A stretch of DNA of 64,000 nucleotides from the NCBI GenBank assembly GCA_023101725.1, contig JALJCO010012873.1, positions 741,501 to 805,500 on the forward strand, written 5' to 3'. Shown piece by piece: positions 1-12,557 of this stretch; position 1 is the first letter of the stretch, and each line of letters starts with the position of its first letter. The notes under the pieces are model-generated. The model did no database searches. It had not been told where the DNA came from and saw only the letters and a program-made list of their open reading frames with translations. Made by a program: the position numbers and the translations under genes. Source of the DNA: Atherinomorus stipes (taxonomy: Eukaryota; Chordata; Actinopteri; Atheriniformes; Atherinidae).

Positions 1-2499
1 CTTCATACCATTACAGACCTGCTTTATTACTGTATTCATGTTGTGTTTTTTTTATTTGTTCATTAAACTTTTTTCATTATAGTAACAAAAGCACGTTTGT
101 CGTTAATACTTGAAGAGAAAACGCCGCTGCAGGGAGATTTTATTTATCTGTTCAGGTGTTGTAGAGAGCCAAGAATTTATTAAAGGTGGATATGTTACAG
201 GTTTTTTTATTATTATTTTATTTGACCGTGGTATCAAATTTGGTATCGAGTACCATGGAAATTCACTGGTATTGGTATTGACTACACTATTTTATAGTAT
301 TCTGGTTACTTGCGCTCTGCTGTCTCTTTATCATAATGACAGTAACAGCAGGTCCAACCACTGCTCATTCAACCTGAAGCCATGTCACTTGCAATTATCT
401 TTTACATTAATTGTAATATTTTTATTTTTCAAAATAGCTGTGGAAGCAGCAGGTGAATCTACTTTAGATTCAACCTGAAGAGATGTTGGTTGCACTTAAA
501 TGTTAAAGTTGTAATATTCTTATGTAAAAAAAAAAAAAAAAAAAAGAAAGACAGTAGAAGCAGCAGGTAAACCTACTGTTGAAATATTCATTGCTCTCAC
601 TGTACTTTAATTAAAAAATGGTTAATTATTGAAACTAATAGCACAAAAGGTCAACCTAGATTCAATCTGGAATGTTGGTTGAACTTAAAAAAAAAGTGAA
701 TGTATTTGCTATTCATTCTTGCTTACATGTTTGTTTATGCCCATATTTATTTAATTTATACCGGAGTCCCTTAAAGAAGCAGCAGTGTCCAGTATGCAGG
801 TATTTATTTCAGTCACACTGCTGACATTTTGGCTAAAGATGTAATGAATCGATATAAAATAAATAAATATATTTCTGCATGAACACCAAGTTGGAAATTA
901 AAAGATTAAATCACAACATTTCACAATATTTGTCAGAAAAATATTAGATTTTTTCTCACATCATTTATGACTAATTAGTCAACTTATTCCTGATGACTTC
1001 AAATATAAAAACATCCCAATAAGCCTTTCACTGCTTGCTGAAAGCAGCAGCAGAATATTTGGGCAGATCAGACGGGTGCGATCACAGTCTGGTGGTCGGG
1101 TCTGACTGACGGCTCCACCACAGCTGACAGAAGCTCCCGGTCTCAGGAGGCCTCTGAGCCCTTTAGCGTGTGCTGCCAGGCAGTGAGGACGCCTGCCGCT
1201 GTGCCTCTCGGCTGGATGGCTGCTTGATGGGAGGCAGCAAATGTGGCTCGCCTCACTCGCATCCTCCTGCCGACTAAAGCCGCCGCCATGCTTGGTTTCA
1301 TCTTTCTGATGGCCCTCAATATTACTGCTGCTCCTCCTGCTCAGGACAAAACTGGATCTGCTCAAATGTTCAGCTCAACGTACAACAAACAAAAAACAAG
1401 ACTCGTCCTACATACGAGCCTGGAGACATGACTTCATAAATCCTCTCATCAGGACAGGTGTCTCCCGCAGGCTTCATTCATATCAATTTTCCACCCTCAT
1501 TGGGCAAATATTTCCTCCCCACTGAGCAGCAGCATAAACACTCACACTGATCCGAGGCATGCTGCATTTCAATTAATTCTTAAAGGTCTCAGGAGTTCAG
1601 CCATTTACAGCCTTTCCTGTCACCGGGCCAAGTAGGAAAGGGGGGGACGACTAAGCTTTGATCTACAGCAACAAAGCAGAGTTTATGGCACCCAAACAAA
1701 ATCATTGACCCACTATCCCTTTGTGTGCAACATCACTGAAAAGTTACATTTTTCTGGACTTTAAATGTCTGTTTTTACAATAAAGAGAGAAAAGCAGCTG
1801 AGGATTGTCCGCCCTGCCCGCTACCATCATATTATTATAAGGCAGAGACGGGGTTTTCATTGAATAAGCAGATGCTATCGTTGCAGCATCTGTCTGTTTA
1901 GCATGCTGCATGTACCCTCTCCATCCCCTCAGGACTCATTACTTTAAGATCTCTGCAGACAGCCATTTGTTAAAGAAACAACGCTCCCTCATGTTTCTTA
2001 GAATGACCACTCCGCGTGGCCGACTTTGATGGCAAAAATATCTCAATACTGTAATTTATCTTGTTTTCAGGTTGGAATTAACAGCAGAGGCCGTGTAGTG
2101 AGACGGACTGCAGGCAACAACAGATGCCCACGTTTAAGTAGGACTTGGAGTGTGTGCAGCTGTCTGGAAATGATGCAGAATGTGATCATGTCACATTTAC
2201 TTTACAGTCACTGCGGGCATCATTTACAAAGATATTTATCTCACTACAGTCGGGAACATATTGGATATAATGGATGCAAACATAAAAAGCCCAGCAGGCT
2301 GTATACTAGAAGAAGCTCTTTCATCATCGAGACACCTTTAGGGACCAAACGTGTACTTTTAGTTTCTAAACATAACAGCAGCTTGTGAAGAACCAAAAAT
2401 GTTCAGCTGTTGTGTGTTTTCATTACAGAGAGATCATTTTTCTATCAGATCCGGTTCCACGTAGCCATGGAGACCCTCTCTAATATCACCTTCTCATCA
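1..2499. other. No gene recognised
   Basis: A/T-rich intron sequence with an A18 run (528-545). 1000-1300 is locally more GC-rich. Open frames here lack recognisable domains. Confidence 0.5.
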
Positions 2500-2860
2500 C
2501 TGATAATAATAATAATAATAATAATGGATTAGATTTATATCGCACTTTTTCTTGCAGGGCACTCAAAGCGCTCACAGTAGGTCCATTATTCTTTCACTCC
2601 TCATACATACTTGGTGATGGTAAGCTATGTATGTAGCCACAGCTGCCCTGGGGCAGACTGATGGAAGCGCGGCTGCCATTTCGCACCTCCGACCACCACC
2701 GGAACATTCACACACATTCATACACCAGCATTAAACACCAGCGATGCCCTCACTCGAGGCAAGGAGGGTTGAGTGTCTTGCCCAAGGACACAACGACTCA
2801 TGGCTGGGGGATTGGGATTCGAACCGCCAATCCTTCGATCATTGGCCGACCCGCTTTCCC
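2500..2860 (-). repeat. tRNA-type SINE with (ATT)n tail
   Basis: On the minus strand the order is: a tRNA-like head with a perfect pol III B box (ggttcgaatcc, complement of 2815-2825); the phrase about 'ttgggcaagacactcaaccc' typical of fish SINEs; a body with the compact word ctgccccagggcagctgtgg; then a tail reading agcgc...tataaatctaatcc that ends in an (ATT)n microsatellite at 2500-2523. The A box is degraded. Family name not assigned. Confidence 0.65.
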
Positions 2861-3423
2861 TGGGTGTGTCTGCCTACAAGGTGAAGTTAGCATTCACAAA
2901 TAGGCTGATTGGCAGTTTGGCCTATTTTACTCCTCGCGCAGCTTATGACGCCATGACTTTCAGCCAATTACCCCCCTCCCCTGAACTACACTGTCCAAGT
3001 CCCTCCCTCAGAGATCTACGACAACAAACCAACATCGTCCCGTTCACATCAGAACTGCTCTGTACCTGGTGTATGAAGGACAACAGCAATCTTTTTGTCC
3101 TACTCACTGAAAAGCTTGTGGATTATTTCATGTCTGCAGGAATGTGCCAACCGAACTAACAGAAAATCTCCCTGCAGCTCTGTCTCCTCCTCAGGAGGTT
3201 ATAACAGCTTCCAGCCACCACGAAGAAACATGAAGTTTCTAATCTCTGAGGGAAACTGATGTTTGTGATGATTCCAGTTTATAATTCTTCCCGTTGTGCG
3301 CGAGTGTTCGGCTGCGGGCTCGGGTTTGCAATCAGGCCTTCTTCATCATCATCATCATCATCACTGTTTCTGTACCGCTCCGGTCAGACGAAGACAGATC
3401 TAATGAGCAGAACTAGTGTAATA

Positions 3424-4273
3424 CCTGCCCGGCAAAAAAGTTGAAAAAAAAAGGAAACATTTGTTTCCTTGGACCGCCTTTAGCTTTGTTGCGGCAGCAT
3501 TCGCTGTGTTTCCAGAAGCTCTGAATGTCACCAGATTTTGCATCTGTTGCATAATTTTCACAAGATCTTGATGATGATTGTGAGTCTGACACAGCACATC
3601 CAAAGTCTAGTGGGGTTAGGTCTGGACTGTGGGGGCAATATGTGTGAAAATGATGTTGATGATCCTGAACCATCTTCACAATCTAAGCCCGATAATTCTG
3701 GACGGTCATCTTGGATGGCGTGAATAGAAAAGAAACATCCATTGATGGAATAACCTGGTATTCAGTATATTCAGGTATCAGCTGACCTCATTATCTGGCT
3801 CATACTGTTGCTGAACCTGGACCTGAGCAACTGCAGCAACCCCAGATCATCACACTGCCCCCACAGGCTCATACAGTAGCACTAGGCATGATGCTGCATC
3901 ACTTCATCTGCCTTTCCAGCCACATTTCTTCGTTGAAGATGATGGGTCCCCACTATCCTTCCAGTTTTTAATAATGCGTTGGACAGTTCTTAACCCAATT
4001 TTAGGAGTTCCTGCAATCTCTTTAGATGTTTTCTCTGCTTGATGCATACCAATGATTTGACCCTTTTCAAACAGACTAACATCTTTTCCACGACCACGGG
4101 ATGTCTTTCGACATGGTTGTTTAGGAAATGAGAAGCAAGTCATTGCACCAGTTGGGGTGAAATAACTTGTTGCAGTAAAAGATAATCGCCCATGCAGTAA
4201 TTATCAATAGGAGGCTGTACCTATTTACTTAGTTAAATCCAGGTGGCGACTTTTTTTTTTTGGCCGGGCAGTG
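3424..4273 (-). mobile_element. Internally deleted Tc1-like transposon
   Basis: The ends are inverted copies (left ctgcccggcaaaaaag, right ctttttttttttggccgggcag), flanked by TA at 3422-3423 and 4274-4275 as expected for Tc1/mariner. At 850 bp it is about half the length of a complete element. The minus strand carries the transposase start at 4143-3911. The frame then jumps to later transposase sequence (around 3910-3750), so a few hundred bp including catalytic positions have been lost. A second fragment of the same family lies at 32430-32795. Confidence 0.75.
3904..4143 (-). pseudogene. Tc1-like transposase N-terminus (broken)
   Basis: A real ATG at 4143 opens 79 codons. They contain a basic RGRGKDV segment and a helix-turn-helix: IIGMHQAEKTSKEIAG, then IGLRTVQRIIKNWKDSG (about residues 31-66). 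This is the first, paired-like DNA-binding half of a Tc1 transposase that recognises the terminal repeats. The frame ends where an internal deletion joins residue ~77 to much later sequence, so no DDE catalytic domain follows. Non-functional. Confidence 0.75.
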
Positions 4274-4860
4274 TATATCTTTAGTATTATTAACTATTAA
4301 CTGAATTCCGGTCATGGGTGAAGTAAATAATTCAGGGAAACTCGTTGCTGGAATATGATGCTGTTTTCTTTTTAAACTTCATTTATACTCACTGCATCAG
4401 CGTCTGTCATGACCGGCGTACGTCCTTTATAGATCCACAGAGGCTCAATACGAACTTCTTCAAGCCTGACGTGCAGCCGTGTTTAACAGAACACAGCAAC
4501 TTTTTTTTTTACTCCAACATGAGTGTGTGGAGAGCTGCGTGTCTGCAGGTTACTGCTGAGTGTATGGGCAAATGTCTCCATGTATCTCCGTATCACTCCG
4601 CCTCCTCTCCACCAGAGCACCATAACAACAGAAGTAAGTGTGCCTTCTGGTCCCGCCCACCGAACCTCGGTCATTGTATGCCGGTGCCAACAGTAGCGCT
4701 AACTCGTAGCGCCTGCTGTTCTATGACAAGGCTCAGTTACGGCGAACGGTCCTTTCATATAGTGTTCAGGAACTTAGAGTTTGACTAAAAAGGGACCAAA
4801 AGTCGCCGGGAATTTCATGCCACTGGCACTTTTAATCGATCACAATGGTACACGTCCTGA

Positions 4861-6216
4861 TAGGCCTGCACGATTTTGACAAAAAACCTAATTGCGATTT
4901 TTCTGACAAATATTGCGATTGCGATTCGATTTGCAATTTTTACACTTGATAGTTTAAAATGCATAAAACTAAAATTATGAATGAAAGAAGTTTTTACTTT
5001 TACAACAATGAGATACTTTAAAAACTATTTATGTGTCCGGCATCCTCTCCTGGCTTCTGTCTGATGTTGAACCTGAGAAATCTCTAATAAAAACTACACA
5101 GTGATTGAGTTTGTTCAATGTTTTGTGATTACTACAAAAGTGATTAATTATACTGTAGTTACTAACTCCATCTCCCAAAAGTAACAGCGTTTATAACGGA
5201 GTTTCAGCTTTGTACAAAATAAATAATCACTTGGAAAAGTAATAATTCTGTTACTTTTTAATATTCCCATTGGCTTAACTTTAATCTGTGTTGAATTATT
5301 CCTGGTAAAAGTGAATATCAGATCTCACTAATGAATGAAACAGAAACTTAACAGTATAAATTACTAACAGAATCTTGGACAGTCGGACTGATGGATGTCT
5401 GAGAGGAACTTCAGCTCTACCGGCTTCCAGACGACATGTAGAAATACGTAGTTTCAATGAACATTTCACGTTGTTCGTGTCTTTTATCTCTGTGAGAAAA
5501 CTCACATTTGTGATTCCAGTTTATAATTCTTCCCGTTTTCTCTGGATTCACTGTTGCTGTGTCTCTAGTGTGTGTAGTTGTGTGCAACTGTGTTCACATT
5601 CGCGGTGCGCGCGACGACTCGTGTTTGCTGACAGTTCATCAGTCCCCGTCATCACTTGTTTGTTGCTGTTTTGTAAACTGGATTTATAGTCGTGCGCTTC
5701 TGTCAGGTTTGTGATGCCGCTCCCCTGCAGAGGCTCCACACGAACATCTTCCAACCTGCCGTACAGCTGGTCTGAACAGTTATCACATACAGACCAACTC
5801 AGGAGCATGACGAGTGTCCAGGTGTAACCGTATCACTCCGCCTCCTCAAGTGCGGTTTCTTTTAACGTCATTATTCCATCACTGTTACCAACTGCTCCGC
5901 TCCCGTTACCGAAGAAGTTCCTCCAGCCGTTTTCATGTAGTTAATCAGTCACCATGAAAACATTTCGCTCACAGCGCAATGCGAGGTACACGTGCACATG
6001 TTGTTAACGCTGACTGCAACCGGTGTATCACCATTTCTGATTGGCCAGCAAGCCAGGAACGCAGGGCGCGACTATTTTGTTTGGCGAATAGGTTTGTCAC
6101 TCAAATGTCAGAGAAAAAAAAAACAAAAACAAAAAAACCTCAGGCACATGAGGTTAGGTTATCGCAGTAGTTTAAACCTCAATATCAATGCGGTTAAGGT
6201 TAATCGTGCAGCCCTA
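4861..6216. mobile_element. hAT transposon, non-autonomous, perfect 8-bp TSD
   Basis: The left end taggcctgcacgatt and the right end aatcgtgcagcccta are inverted repeats, and cgtcctga occurs directly outside both ends (4853-4860 and 6217-6224). An 8-bp duplication and a TAGGGCTGCACGAT-type end are typical of hAT elements. The 1,356-bp interior has no frame resembling a hAT transposase. Its subterminal regions are rich in gcgatt/aatcgc words. Confidence 0.85.
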
Positions 6217-6351
6217 CGTCCTGAATCGATAACTATTTTAAAATGTCCAAAAGCAATTATTTTCATATTAATTTAATGACCCAAATACAGCTGCAAAGTG
6301 TGGCAATAGAATCTGCGGCTGCCACCCGGACACTTGAGTGGACAAACCTTC

Positions 6352-6554
6352 CACTTAACTCATTCACTGACATTGACGCTATAGCCGTACACAGAGGTGG
6401 AAAAAAGTATTGAAATTTTCACCAGATGTCACCAGATTGTGTTGATGTCAATAGCTCTACTAGAAATATATTTTGAAGAAAAATGTTGACGTGTTCCATA
6501 CTTTTTCCCCGTGTATAAGACTATAGACGTCAGTGGCAGTGAATTAGTTAAGTG
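6352..6554. repeat. Fold-back MITE
   Basis: The arms cacttaactcattcactgac and its diverged inverse gtcagtggcagtgaattagt...aagtg enclose about 120 bp; the match continues inward (tgacgctatag against ctatagacgtca). Superfamily not certain; similar ends are common in fish hAT-type MITEs. Confidence 0.55.
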
Positions 6555-7202
6555 TCCGTGTGCACTTTAACAAAAGGTAAACAAGGGAAAGGGAGGGAAA
6601 GCTGGTAAGTTAGCTTTTATAATAGCTTTGAAGAAAAGAGTTGAGAAATCTCAGTTTTGTTTCAGATCTGCCGGGACATAAATTTGTCACTGTCGCAGAC
6701 GACTGCGTCAAACATGGTTCCTATCAAGGTCCTCCCTTATGTGCGAACGCGAACTGATGGGGAAGGGAAGTTCTTATAACTAAACTCCAGACGGGTAGTT
6801 ACAGGAACTGCGTTTTTAGAACCATCTCTGTCCAAATGCGCCTAATGAGACGAGAACTTCTTCCCAGATTAGCTGTTCGAAGGTCTACAGCCCCCAGACT
6901 GGGAGGGCGGAACTGGTCTGTTAGAAACTAGACCGGTTTATCAGAGACCACTCTAAAGGGTCCTATGATCTTATTCCAGACCAGAACATCAGTCCATCTC
7001 CACCCTCAGACGTGCAGCCTTGTTGGGACATGGTGGTCCTCCACCACCCATCCAGACCTCCATCCATCTGGACTATCCAGACCAGAGGATTTTCTTTTGT
7101 TTTTGCCAGCTGTATTATGGAGCCATGGGACCTCCAGGGGACACCAAGATTTATTTATCTTTCTTTTTTTTAAGTGTGTGTGAGTGAGAAAGGAGAAACA
7201 AT

Positions 7203-7425
7203 GGGTGACGATTGGAAAATTTATTCTCGATATTAGCAGACATAATTGATACGATACGATATGACTACAGGTTGGAAACAAGCACTTTGGTGGAAAGTGC
7301 AGTTTGTTTGTGACTTCAGAGCTTTTTGAGGAAAGAAGAGAAATATTCTTTTATATAGTTGCTTTGCGATATTAATATCTGAGTCCATCTCGATATAGAT
7401 ACGATAAGATTATCTTTCAGCCCTA
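7203..7425. mobile_element. Small hAT-type MITE
   Basis: The right end ctttcagcccta and a degraded left end gggtgacgatt enclose A/T-rich sequence with gatacgat words. Flanks gaaacaat and gaaacacc agree at 6 of 8 positions, a plausible aged target duplication. Confidence 0.4.
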
Positions 7426-8748
7426 GAAACACCACAAGCTAAAAGTTTTATCAACTGCAGTAAACTGGTTTGTTTGAATAATAATAAGCTTTCATTACAG
7501 CCAAACTAAAGGCAAGTGCCATTAAAACAACTAAAACATATAAAGTATACAGTTTTATGAGGTTTAAAAACAAAATCTACACCATATCACTTTGACTGTT
7601 GACAATTTCTCAACTACAGCACTTCCTGCAACAATTCAGTCGGAGTTATGCCAAAATACTCTAGTTTACAACACTATGTGGTAATACAGACTGTGTAACA
7701 CATCCAGGTGCTGTAAACAGTCATTTTCACAACAAAACACACATCAGATGTTATAGACAAATATGAAGCTTGTGTTCATCCTTCTATAAAACTACACAAA
7801 TTATCAGACTCTCTCTTTGGTACACTTCTATTTCTGAAAGCAAAGAGCTGCTTTAAATTCTATATGACTGCAGAGTAAAAGACAGTCACATTGGATGGAG
7901 GAGATAAAATGGAGGCACAGCTTAGTTCAAGAAGCAAGGTGTTCTTTAGAGACGGCTGTAGATGATTCAAAGGCAGCGCCAGATTATCACTTGAGCTTGT
8001 GGGATCTACGCTGCAGGGCTCCAGTTTTAGGATCAAGAGGTAGGACATAATTAACCTGCTGGTACCCCGAGAGCCTGCTGGCAGATTCTATACATCACTG
8101 AAATTGCTTTACATCATGAAATGAAATGAAATGGTCTGACTACAGTCAGTGTCTTTTAGTGTACTACAGAAAAGCATCCCATAATACCCCAAGAAACCAA
8201 ACTTACCCCATGTTACTGAGCGTTTCCCCCATTATCAAATTAGGGGTGCGGACAGAAAAAGTTCATAGTTTGTCCTTTCATTAAAAAAACGAAACAGTTA
8301 TTTATCCGACTTGCACGACAGCTGCTCTGTATCGTGCACGCACACGAGTGAGGAAACTCCCACCAGCAAACAGAGAGCGCATACCAGAAAACACATCACC
8401 CACCTGGAAGTCAGGCAAAAATATCAGCGTTTTTAAGCTCTCTCAGGGAGGTGAAGATGGAAAGACTCATGTTATACAGAGAACTACATGTCTAACTCAG
8501 AGATGCTGCTGAACAGCTGGATTTACTGGTCATTCTGGTCATTTCTGGGGCATTTTACAGCTGAAAATCAATCCAGTATTCTCTGTAGGTTTCATTTATC
8601 AGTCTGTTAAATGAGATTTGAGCTTTAAGAAGTCATTGATTTTAGAGTCTTATGATTTCCACAATGTGGAAAAAAAAAGGAAATCACAGAATGAGGCATT
8701 AAAAATGGAATCGGATGTAAAAAAGCAAAATATGGTGGAATTTCTTAA

Positions 8749-9370
8749 AGGGATATTGTGTAAGTTCCCCTGTTATTTATTCACAAAAACTGATTATTTG
8801 GTTCAAAAGTGTTTTTTCATTAATCAGTAATCACTCCCATCAACAAACTGAAGTGCTCCTCTAAGTTCTAAATTCACCGTTCGTATCATTCATTTATACA
8901 TCGAGCGGGTCGGCTCGGTGGGGGCTGCCATGTTGTATCGCCATGTTTTTGCGTTCAGGAGAAGCGTGACAGTAGGAAAACACAGAAACTCACCGGACAC
9001 ACCGGAGTTTTCAGCTCAGTTCGAGGTAATGCCTTTGAAAAGTCGCCGCGCTGCAGTGGGGGAGAGACTAGCGTCTCACTGATGCTGTGTTCACGTGCAG
9101 TCGGGCAGACGGCCGTTGGTAACAAACCAGATGTCATTTTAATCAATAAAGCCAAGCAAAAGACGGTAAAACATGGGTCAGGGAAAACAATATGACATCG
9201 CCATGACAACAAATCAGATGTGGACTGATGTCACTGTAACTGACAGACCACGTCTTCACATAGAGGCTGGTGATAACTTTACATGCATCGGATGTCGTCG
9301 GTCTGCCCGGTTTCACGCGAACGCAGCATGAAAAGTACGAGGGAGCTGCTCGCGATTACACAGTGTCCCT
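8749..9370. mobile_element. TTAA-flanked MITE (piggyBac-like)
   Basis: The left end agggatattgtgtaag and the right end (inverted) agggacactgtgtaat lie immediately inside TTAA at 8745-8748 and 9371-9374. TTAA duplication is the hallmark of piggyBac-type elements. The 622-bp interior has no transposase. The ends resemble those of the MITE at 61879-62264. Confidence 0.6.
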
Positions 9371-9779
9371 TTAAGGGAGTGATCCGTTTTCCCTAATAAT
9401 CAAAGAGTCAAATGAAGAAGAAAAGCCGGACGAGTCAAACTTATCCTGACCTCTGCAGCTTCCTGTCTGTGTGACATCACCAGAACTGGCAGGAAGTCTC
9501 CTGCAGAAAGTCCGCAAAGGCCAAGAAACCAAAACAAACACCAAAGTCGTCCAAGAAATGAGGAAATTCTGCCCTGAGTGTCTCCAGGAAAATGAAGAAA
9601 CTGCCTCATTTTTGTTGAAGCGTTATAAATGGGGAGGAGCAGAAAACGAGAGCAGCCTCGATCAGTCTCAGTGCAGCTGGAGGATGTCCTGAAGATCCGT
9701 GGGGTAAAATATCCGTCCAGATCCACCAAACTACTGTAGGAGAGGCTGCCGGGTGTTAGTAAATAAAAACAACTTTTTA

Positions 9780-9935
9780 TAGTGCTTCACTGAACTTGTA
9801 GAACAGACTGTTCCTGTACAGAGACTACAGCTCCTCCATGCAGACGCCGCAGGTTCAAATCCCCACCTGGACAGTTTGCTGCAGGTCACCCTTTCCTGCC
9901 CAGCAGCTGGGCCAATATAATATCTTAAAGAAAAA
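9780..9935 (+). repeat. Possible SINE fragment
   Basis: Contains gcaggttcaaatcccc (B-box-like, about 9850) followed by tttgctgcaggtcaccctttcctgcc and an A-rich end at 9924-9940, the order seen in fish tRNA-derived SINE tails. The head is not recognisable, so the call is tentative. Confidence 0.35.
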
Positions 9936-10044
9936 TAAGATTTACAAGAAAAACACGAGGCTACAAAGTAAAAGAACAGAATTTGAAAAAAGGGAATTTG
10001 TTTTAAAGCTTCTTCATTTGTGAAAAATTAGTCTGTGAAGTCTG

Positions 10045-10200
10045 TCTGTAGCAGCAGCTGCACCGTAGTCACATGACTCTGAAAGGAATGCTGGGATATG
10101 AAGTTCTTCCTGAATAACAGGGACTTTTCTATATGCTGGACTGCTGCTTATGGAACTTATGAAATGTTTATTTCTCATATTTACAAATAAACGTTTTATG
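10045..10200 (+). repeat. Dispersed repeat, second copy at 41160-42060
   Basis: The segment gtagcagcagctgc...ccgtag...aaggaatgctgggatatgaagtt...aataacagg...tttacaaataaa recurs at 41165-41213 joined to 41976-42035. Here it is uninterrupted. In the other copy it is split by the hAT MITE 41214-41975. Repeat class unknown. Confidence 0.65.
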
Positions 10201-10525
10201 CTCATATTACTTTGTTTTACTAATTTCACATGAATTTGTTAACATTTAAACTATTCCAGCTCAGCTGTGCTAATATTGTCTTCAAAAGCACTTTATTTCT
10301 ATTTTATTTGAACATATATTCAGTTGGGCTTTCCCAAAGTGAGAAACATTTATGTTCAGGGGGACGATTGTAAATGGTTTTATTATGAGATCAAAGTGGC
10401 AAAGAAACCTGTCCAAGTATAATAAATGGGACATGGATAAATTAAACTTCATTGATTTTGACTCATTTTATTGTTTCAGTCATCCGGTGTATGTACATAG
10501 ATACAACTTTTATTTCAAGCTGCTC

Positions 10526-10650
10526 TAAGAAGGGCCTAGAATATAGCAATATATTGCAGTGATACAATATCGCAATATTGTATTGCATCGTGACCCATGT
10601 ATCACGATACGTATCGTATCATGAAGTCTTTGCCAATACCCACCCTTAAT
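10526..10650. repeat. hAT-type terminal fragment
   Basis: A short stretch of nested palindromes (caatatcgcaatattg, cacgatacgtatcgt) ending in tgccaatacccaccctta, the inverse of a common fish hAT end. No partner end or target duplication was found. Confidence 0.35.
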
Positions 10651-11556
10651 ACAGAGACTAGAATGATGTGATGAGGTTTCCTGTTACAGATGCAGAAATT
10701 CAGCAGCTTGCTGAGCTTTACATCTCCTGTTTATCAGGCGTAAAGTAATGGATGAAACTGAGACTGATGAGCTTAAAGCAGACCAATCAGGGGGATTCTC
10801 CTACACAGTATTATTTATATATCTATATTATACTTTTGCCATAGATAGTACATGGGTAATACGGTAACAAAACTTACTACCTTTAAGTTGTAAAGGCTTT
10901 AAACCTGGGGAAAGGACTGTTACTGATGTGTTTTATTGTTCTCTGAAAATCTCTATAGTTTTTTAAAATATTGCACCGTCTCATGATGCTGAACCTTTTT
11001 CCAATGAAGATTCAGAGTGAGCCCGAAGACATGCAGAAATGCACATTTTACAGAGTGTGGGAGGTTGAGTGAAATAGCTTATGAGATTTATTTCTAATTC
11101 CTTTTTTATTACTGTGTAAGTAGATACTTCTTGCTTATAAGGCAGTAAATCTGCAGGTTTTATTTAAGAGCCTTCTGCATGTCTGCAGAAGCTTGCAAGG
11201 AGCTGCATAAGCAATATTCTGTTTTAGGATAGCGAGGAAATTAGGCTGGTTTGCAGAACAGGGTTAAAAATACTGATTCCCGGGGGCCTACGGTGCTCTT
11301 CATGTTCAGGCCTAAGTTTTCTGTTTTAAGATCTCGTGTTGCTTAAAACAGCCTCATTTTACACTCATAAGAAGTTACTGTAGATTAGTTCTATAATTTC
11401 ACCTGAGCATCAACTCAAGAGTTTCAGTCTTTGATTCATTGATTTATGTACAGCTGCATGTCTCGAATCAAAGGAGAGGCCTTCAGACTGGTTTGTCTGA
11501 TCAAAGGAGGTGATCACCACAGAGAAAATAATCTCACTGCCTTCAGGAGCACCTAC

Positions 11557-11615
11557 CTGATATGTGTTGTCAAAGCTGTCATACATAAAGCGTGTGATCA
11601 GAGACGTCTTTCCAA
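11557..11615 (-). CDS. rab6: rab6 small GTPase, exon 2
   Basis: On the minus strand a pyrimidine-rich tract ending TTGCAG (acceptor AG at 11617-11616) precedes 59 coding nucleotides that complete Val24 and encode GKTSLITRF...NTYQ, residues 25-43. This supplies the P-loop Gly25-Lys26-Thr27, whose Lys and Thr bind the nucleotide phosphates and Mg2+, and the start of switch I. The exon ends with CAG followed by the donor GTAGGT (11556-11551). The phase matches exon 1 exactly (1 + 2 bases). All Rab6 paralogues share this stretch, so it does not separate rab6a from rab6b. The next exon should start with an ATIGIDF-type switch I segment; I looked for its reverse complement in 1-11550 and did not find it, so it probably lies outside the window. 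Confidence 0.94.
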
Positions 11616-12557
11616 CTGCAAGACAAGAAAAAGGACAGTGTGTGTTAGATGATGGACAGGAGGCTCCGTCTCTGCATTCAGACCGTTGGTGAACTTTAAA
11701 GTTGAACTTTTGGCTGTAGTTTCTGTCTCAGTGCTGCTGCAGGAAGCTCGTTAGGAGGTGTGGAGGTCACCAGAAGCATCGGGTTCAGGTGCAGTAACAC
11801 AGCCGTTGTAAATAATATGAATTACGTAAACATACATTTTCAATTTCCACAGAAAAATTGATGCAGAGAAATGAAAGGCGAAGATACAAAGTGTTTTACA
11901 GAGCAGAATAGCCTGAATCTAAAGTACCTTTATGATGAAAACATCATCTGAGTAATGAGTTTTTGTTACCGTTAGCCATAAAACCAGATTCAAACCCAGC
12001 AGTGCTTAACTTAACCTTTATACATAATTTAACTCATCTAAATTTTGTATAATTTACATGTCCTGAATTAAAATCTTATATCTTTCTGGGGTGCTGGAAA
12101 CATGAAGCTGGAACAGTTATGTCATACAGTTATTCATGGTTGAGTTCCTGCTGGCTGAAAGTCATCTGATGCATCTCAGTCCACAGCCTGTGCACGCAGT
12201 GTAGCAGCTCGTGAATTAGTATATGATGATACCTGAGAGGCTACGTGATTATGTTTTCAAGCTTGTCAATCAAATCTGGCCCACCACACCTTAGCCTGGC
12301 ATAAAACGGTGTGCATGTGTGTTTCTTTCAATAAGCTTAGTGCTGCAGGACTGAACTAATCATACAGCCCGTGTGAGTATATGACGGCAGGATGCTGTGC
12401 TTTTATTAAATAACCGCATGGATGGATGTGACAGCTCTGCAGCTTGCTACTGACAATTAAGAAATATCAAGACCGCCTGAGCTTGAGTGACAGCTGTGAC
12501 AGCACTGGGTGATATGGATCACAAATCATCTATTATTTGGTAAAATGGCAATATATA

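Larger units (their letters stand above)
3200..4800 (+). mobile_element. Old diverged hAT copy, split by a Tc1
   Basis: Several blocks match the intact hAT at 4861-6216 in the same order: agcttccag...gaaac near 3210, tccagtttataattcttcccg near 3275, the cagaggctc...cgaac...cttc block near 4438, and tatctccgtatcactccgcctcc near 4585. The second copy has these near 5420, 5518, 5728 and 5828. The Tc1 element at 3424-4273 sits inside. No terminal repeats are recognisable, so the ends are approximate. Confidence 0.55.
1..11556 (-). other. rab6: rab6 intron 2, partial
   Basis: Begins with the GTAGGT donor at 11556-11551 and continues past the window edge. It holds a SINE, two related hAT copies, a deleted Tc1 and several MITEs listed separately. 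No exon resembling Rab6 residues 44 onward was recognised. Confidence 0.75.

Noticed and set aside
110..478. 122-codon frame near the left edge
   Set aside because: Compositionally biased hydrophobic translation of T-rich DNA, with no domain and no true-ATG or splice support.
2815..2825. tRNA gene suggested by a perfect B box on the minus strand
   Set aside because: The downstream sequence and (ATT)n tail are those of a SINE, and the A box and stems are degraded.
9838..9935. tRNA gene suggested by a B-box-like ggttcaaatcc
   Set aside because: No cloverleaf, A box or acceptor stem could be built; better explained as a SINE fragment.
11446..11652. Plus-strand 68-codon frame over exon 2
   Set aside because: Antisense shadow of rab6 exon 2, which has proper splice sites on the minus strand.
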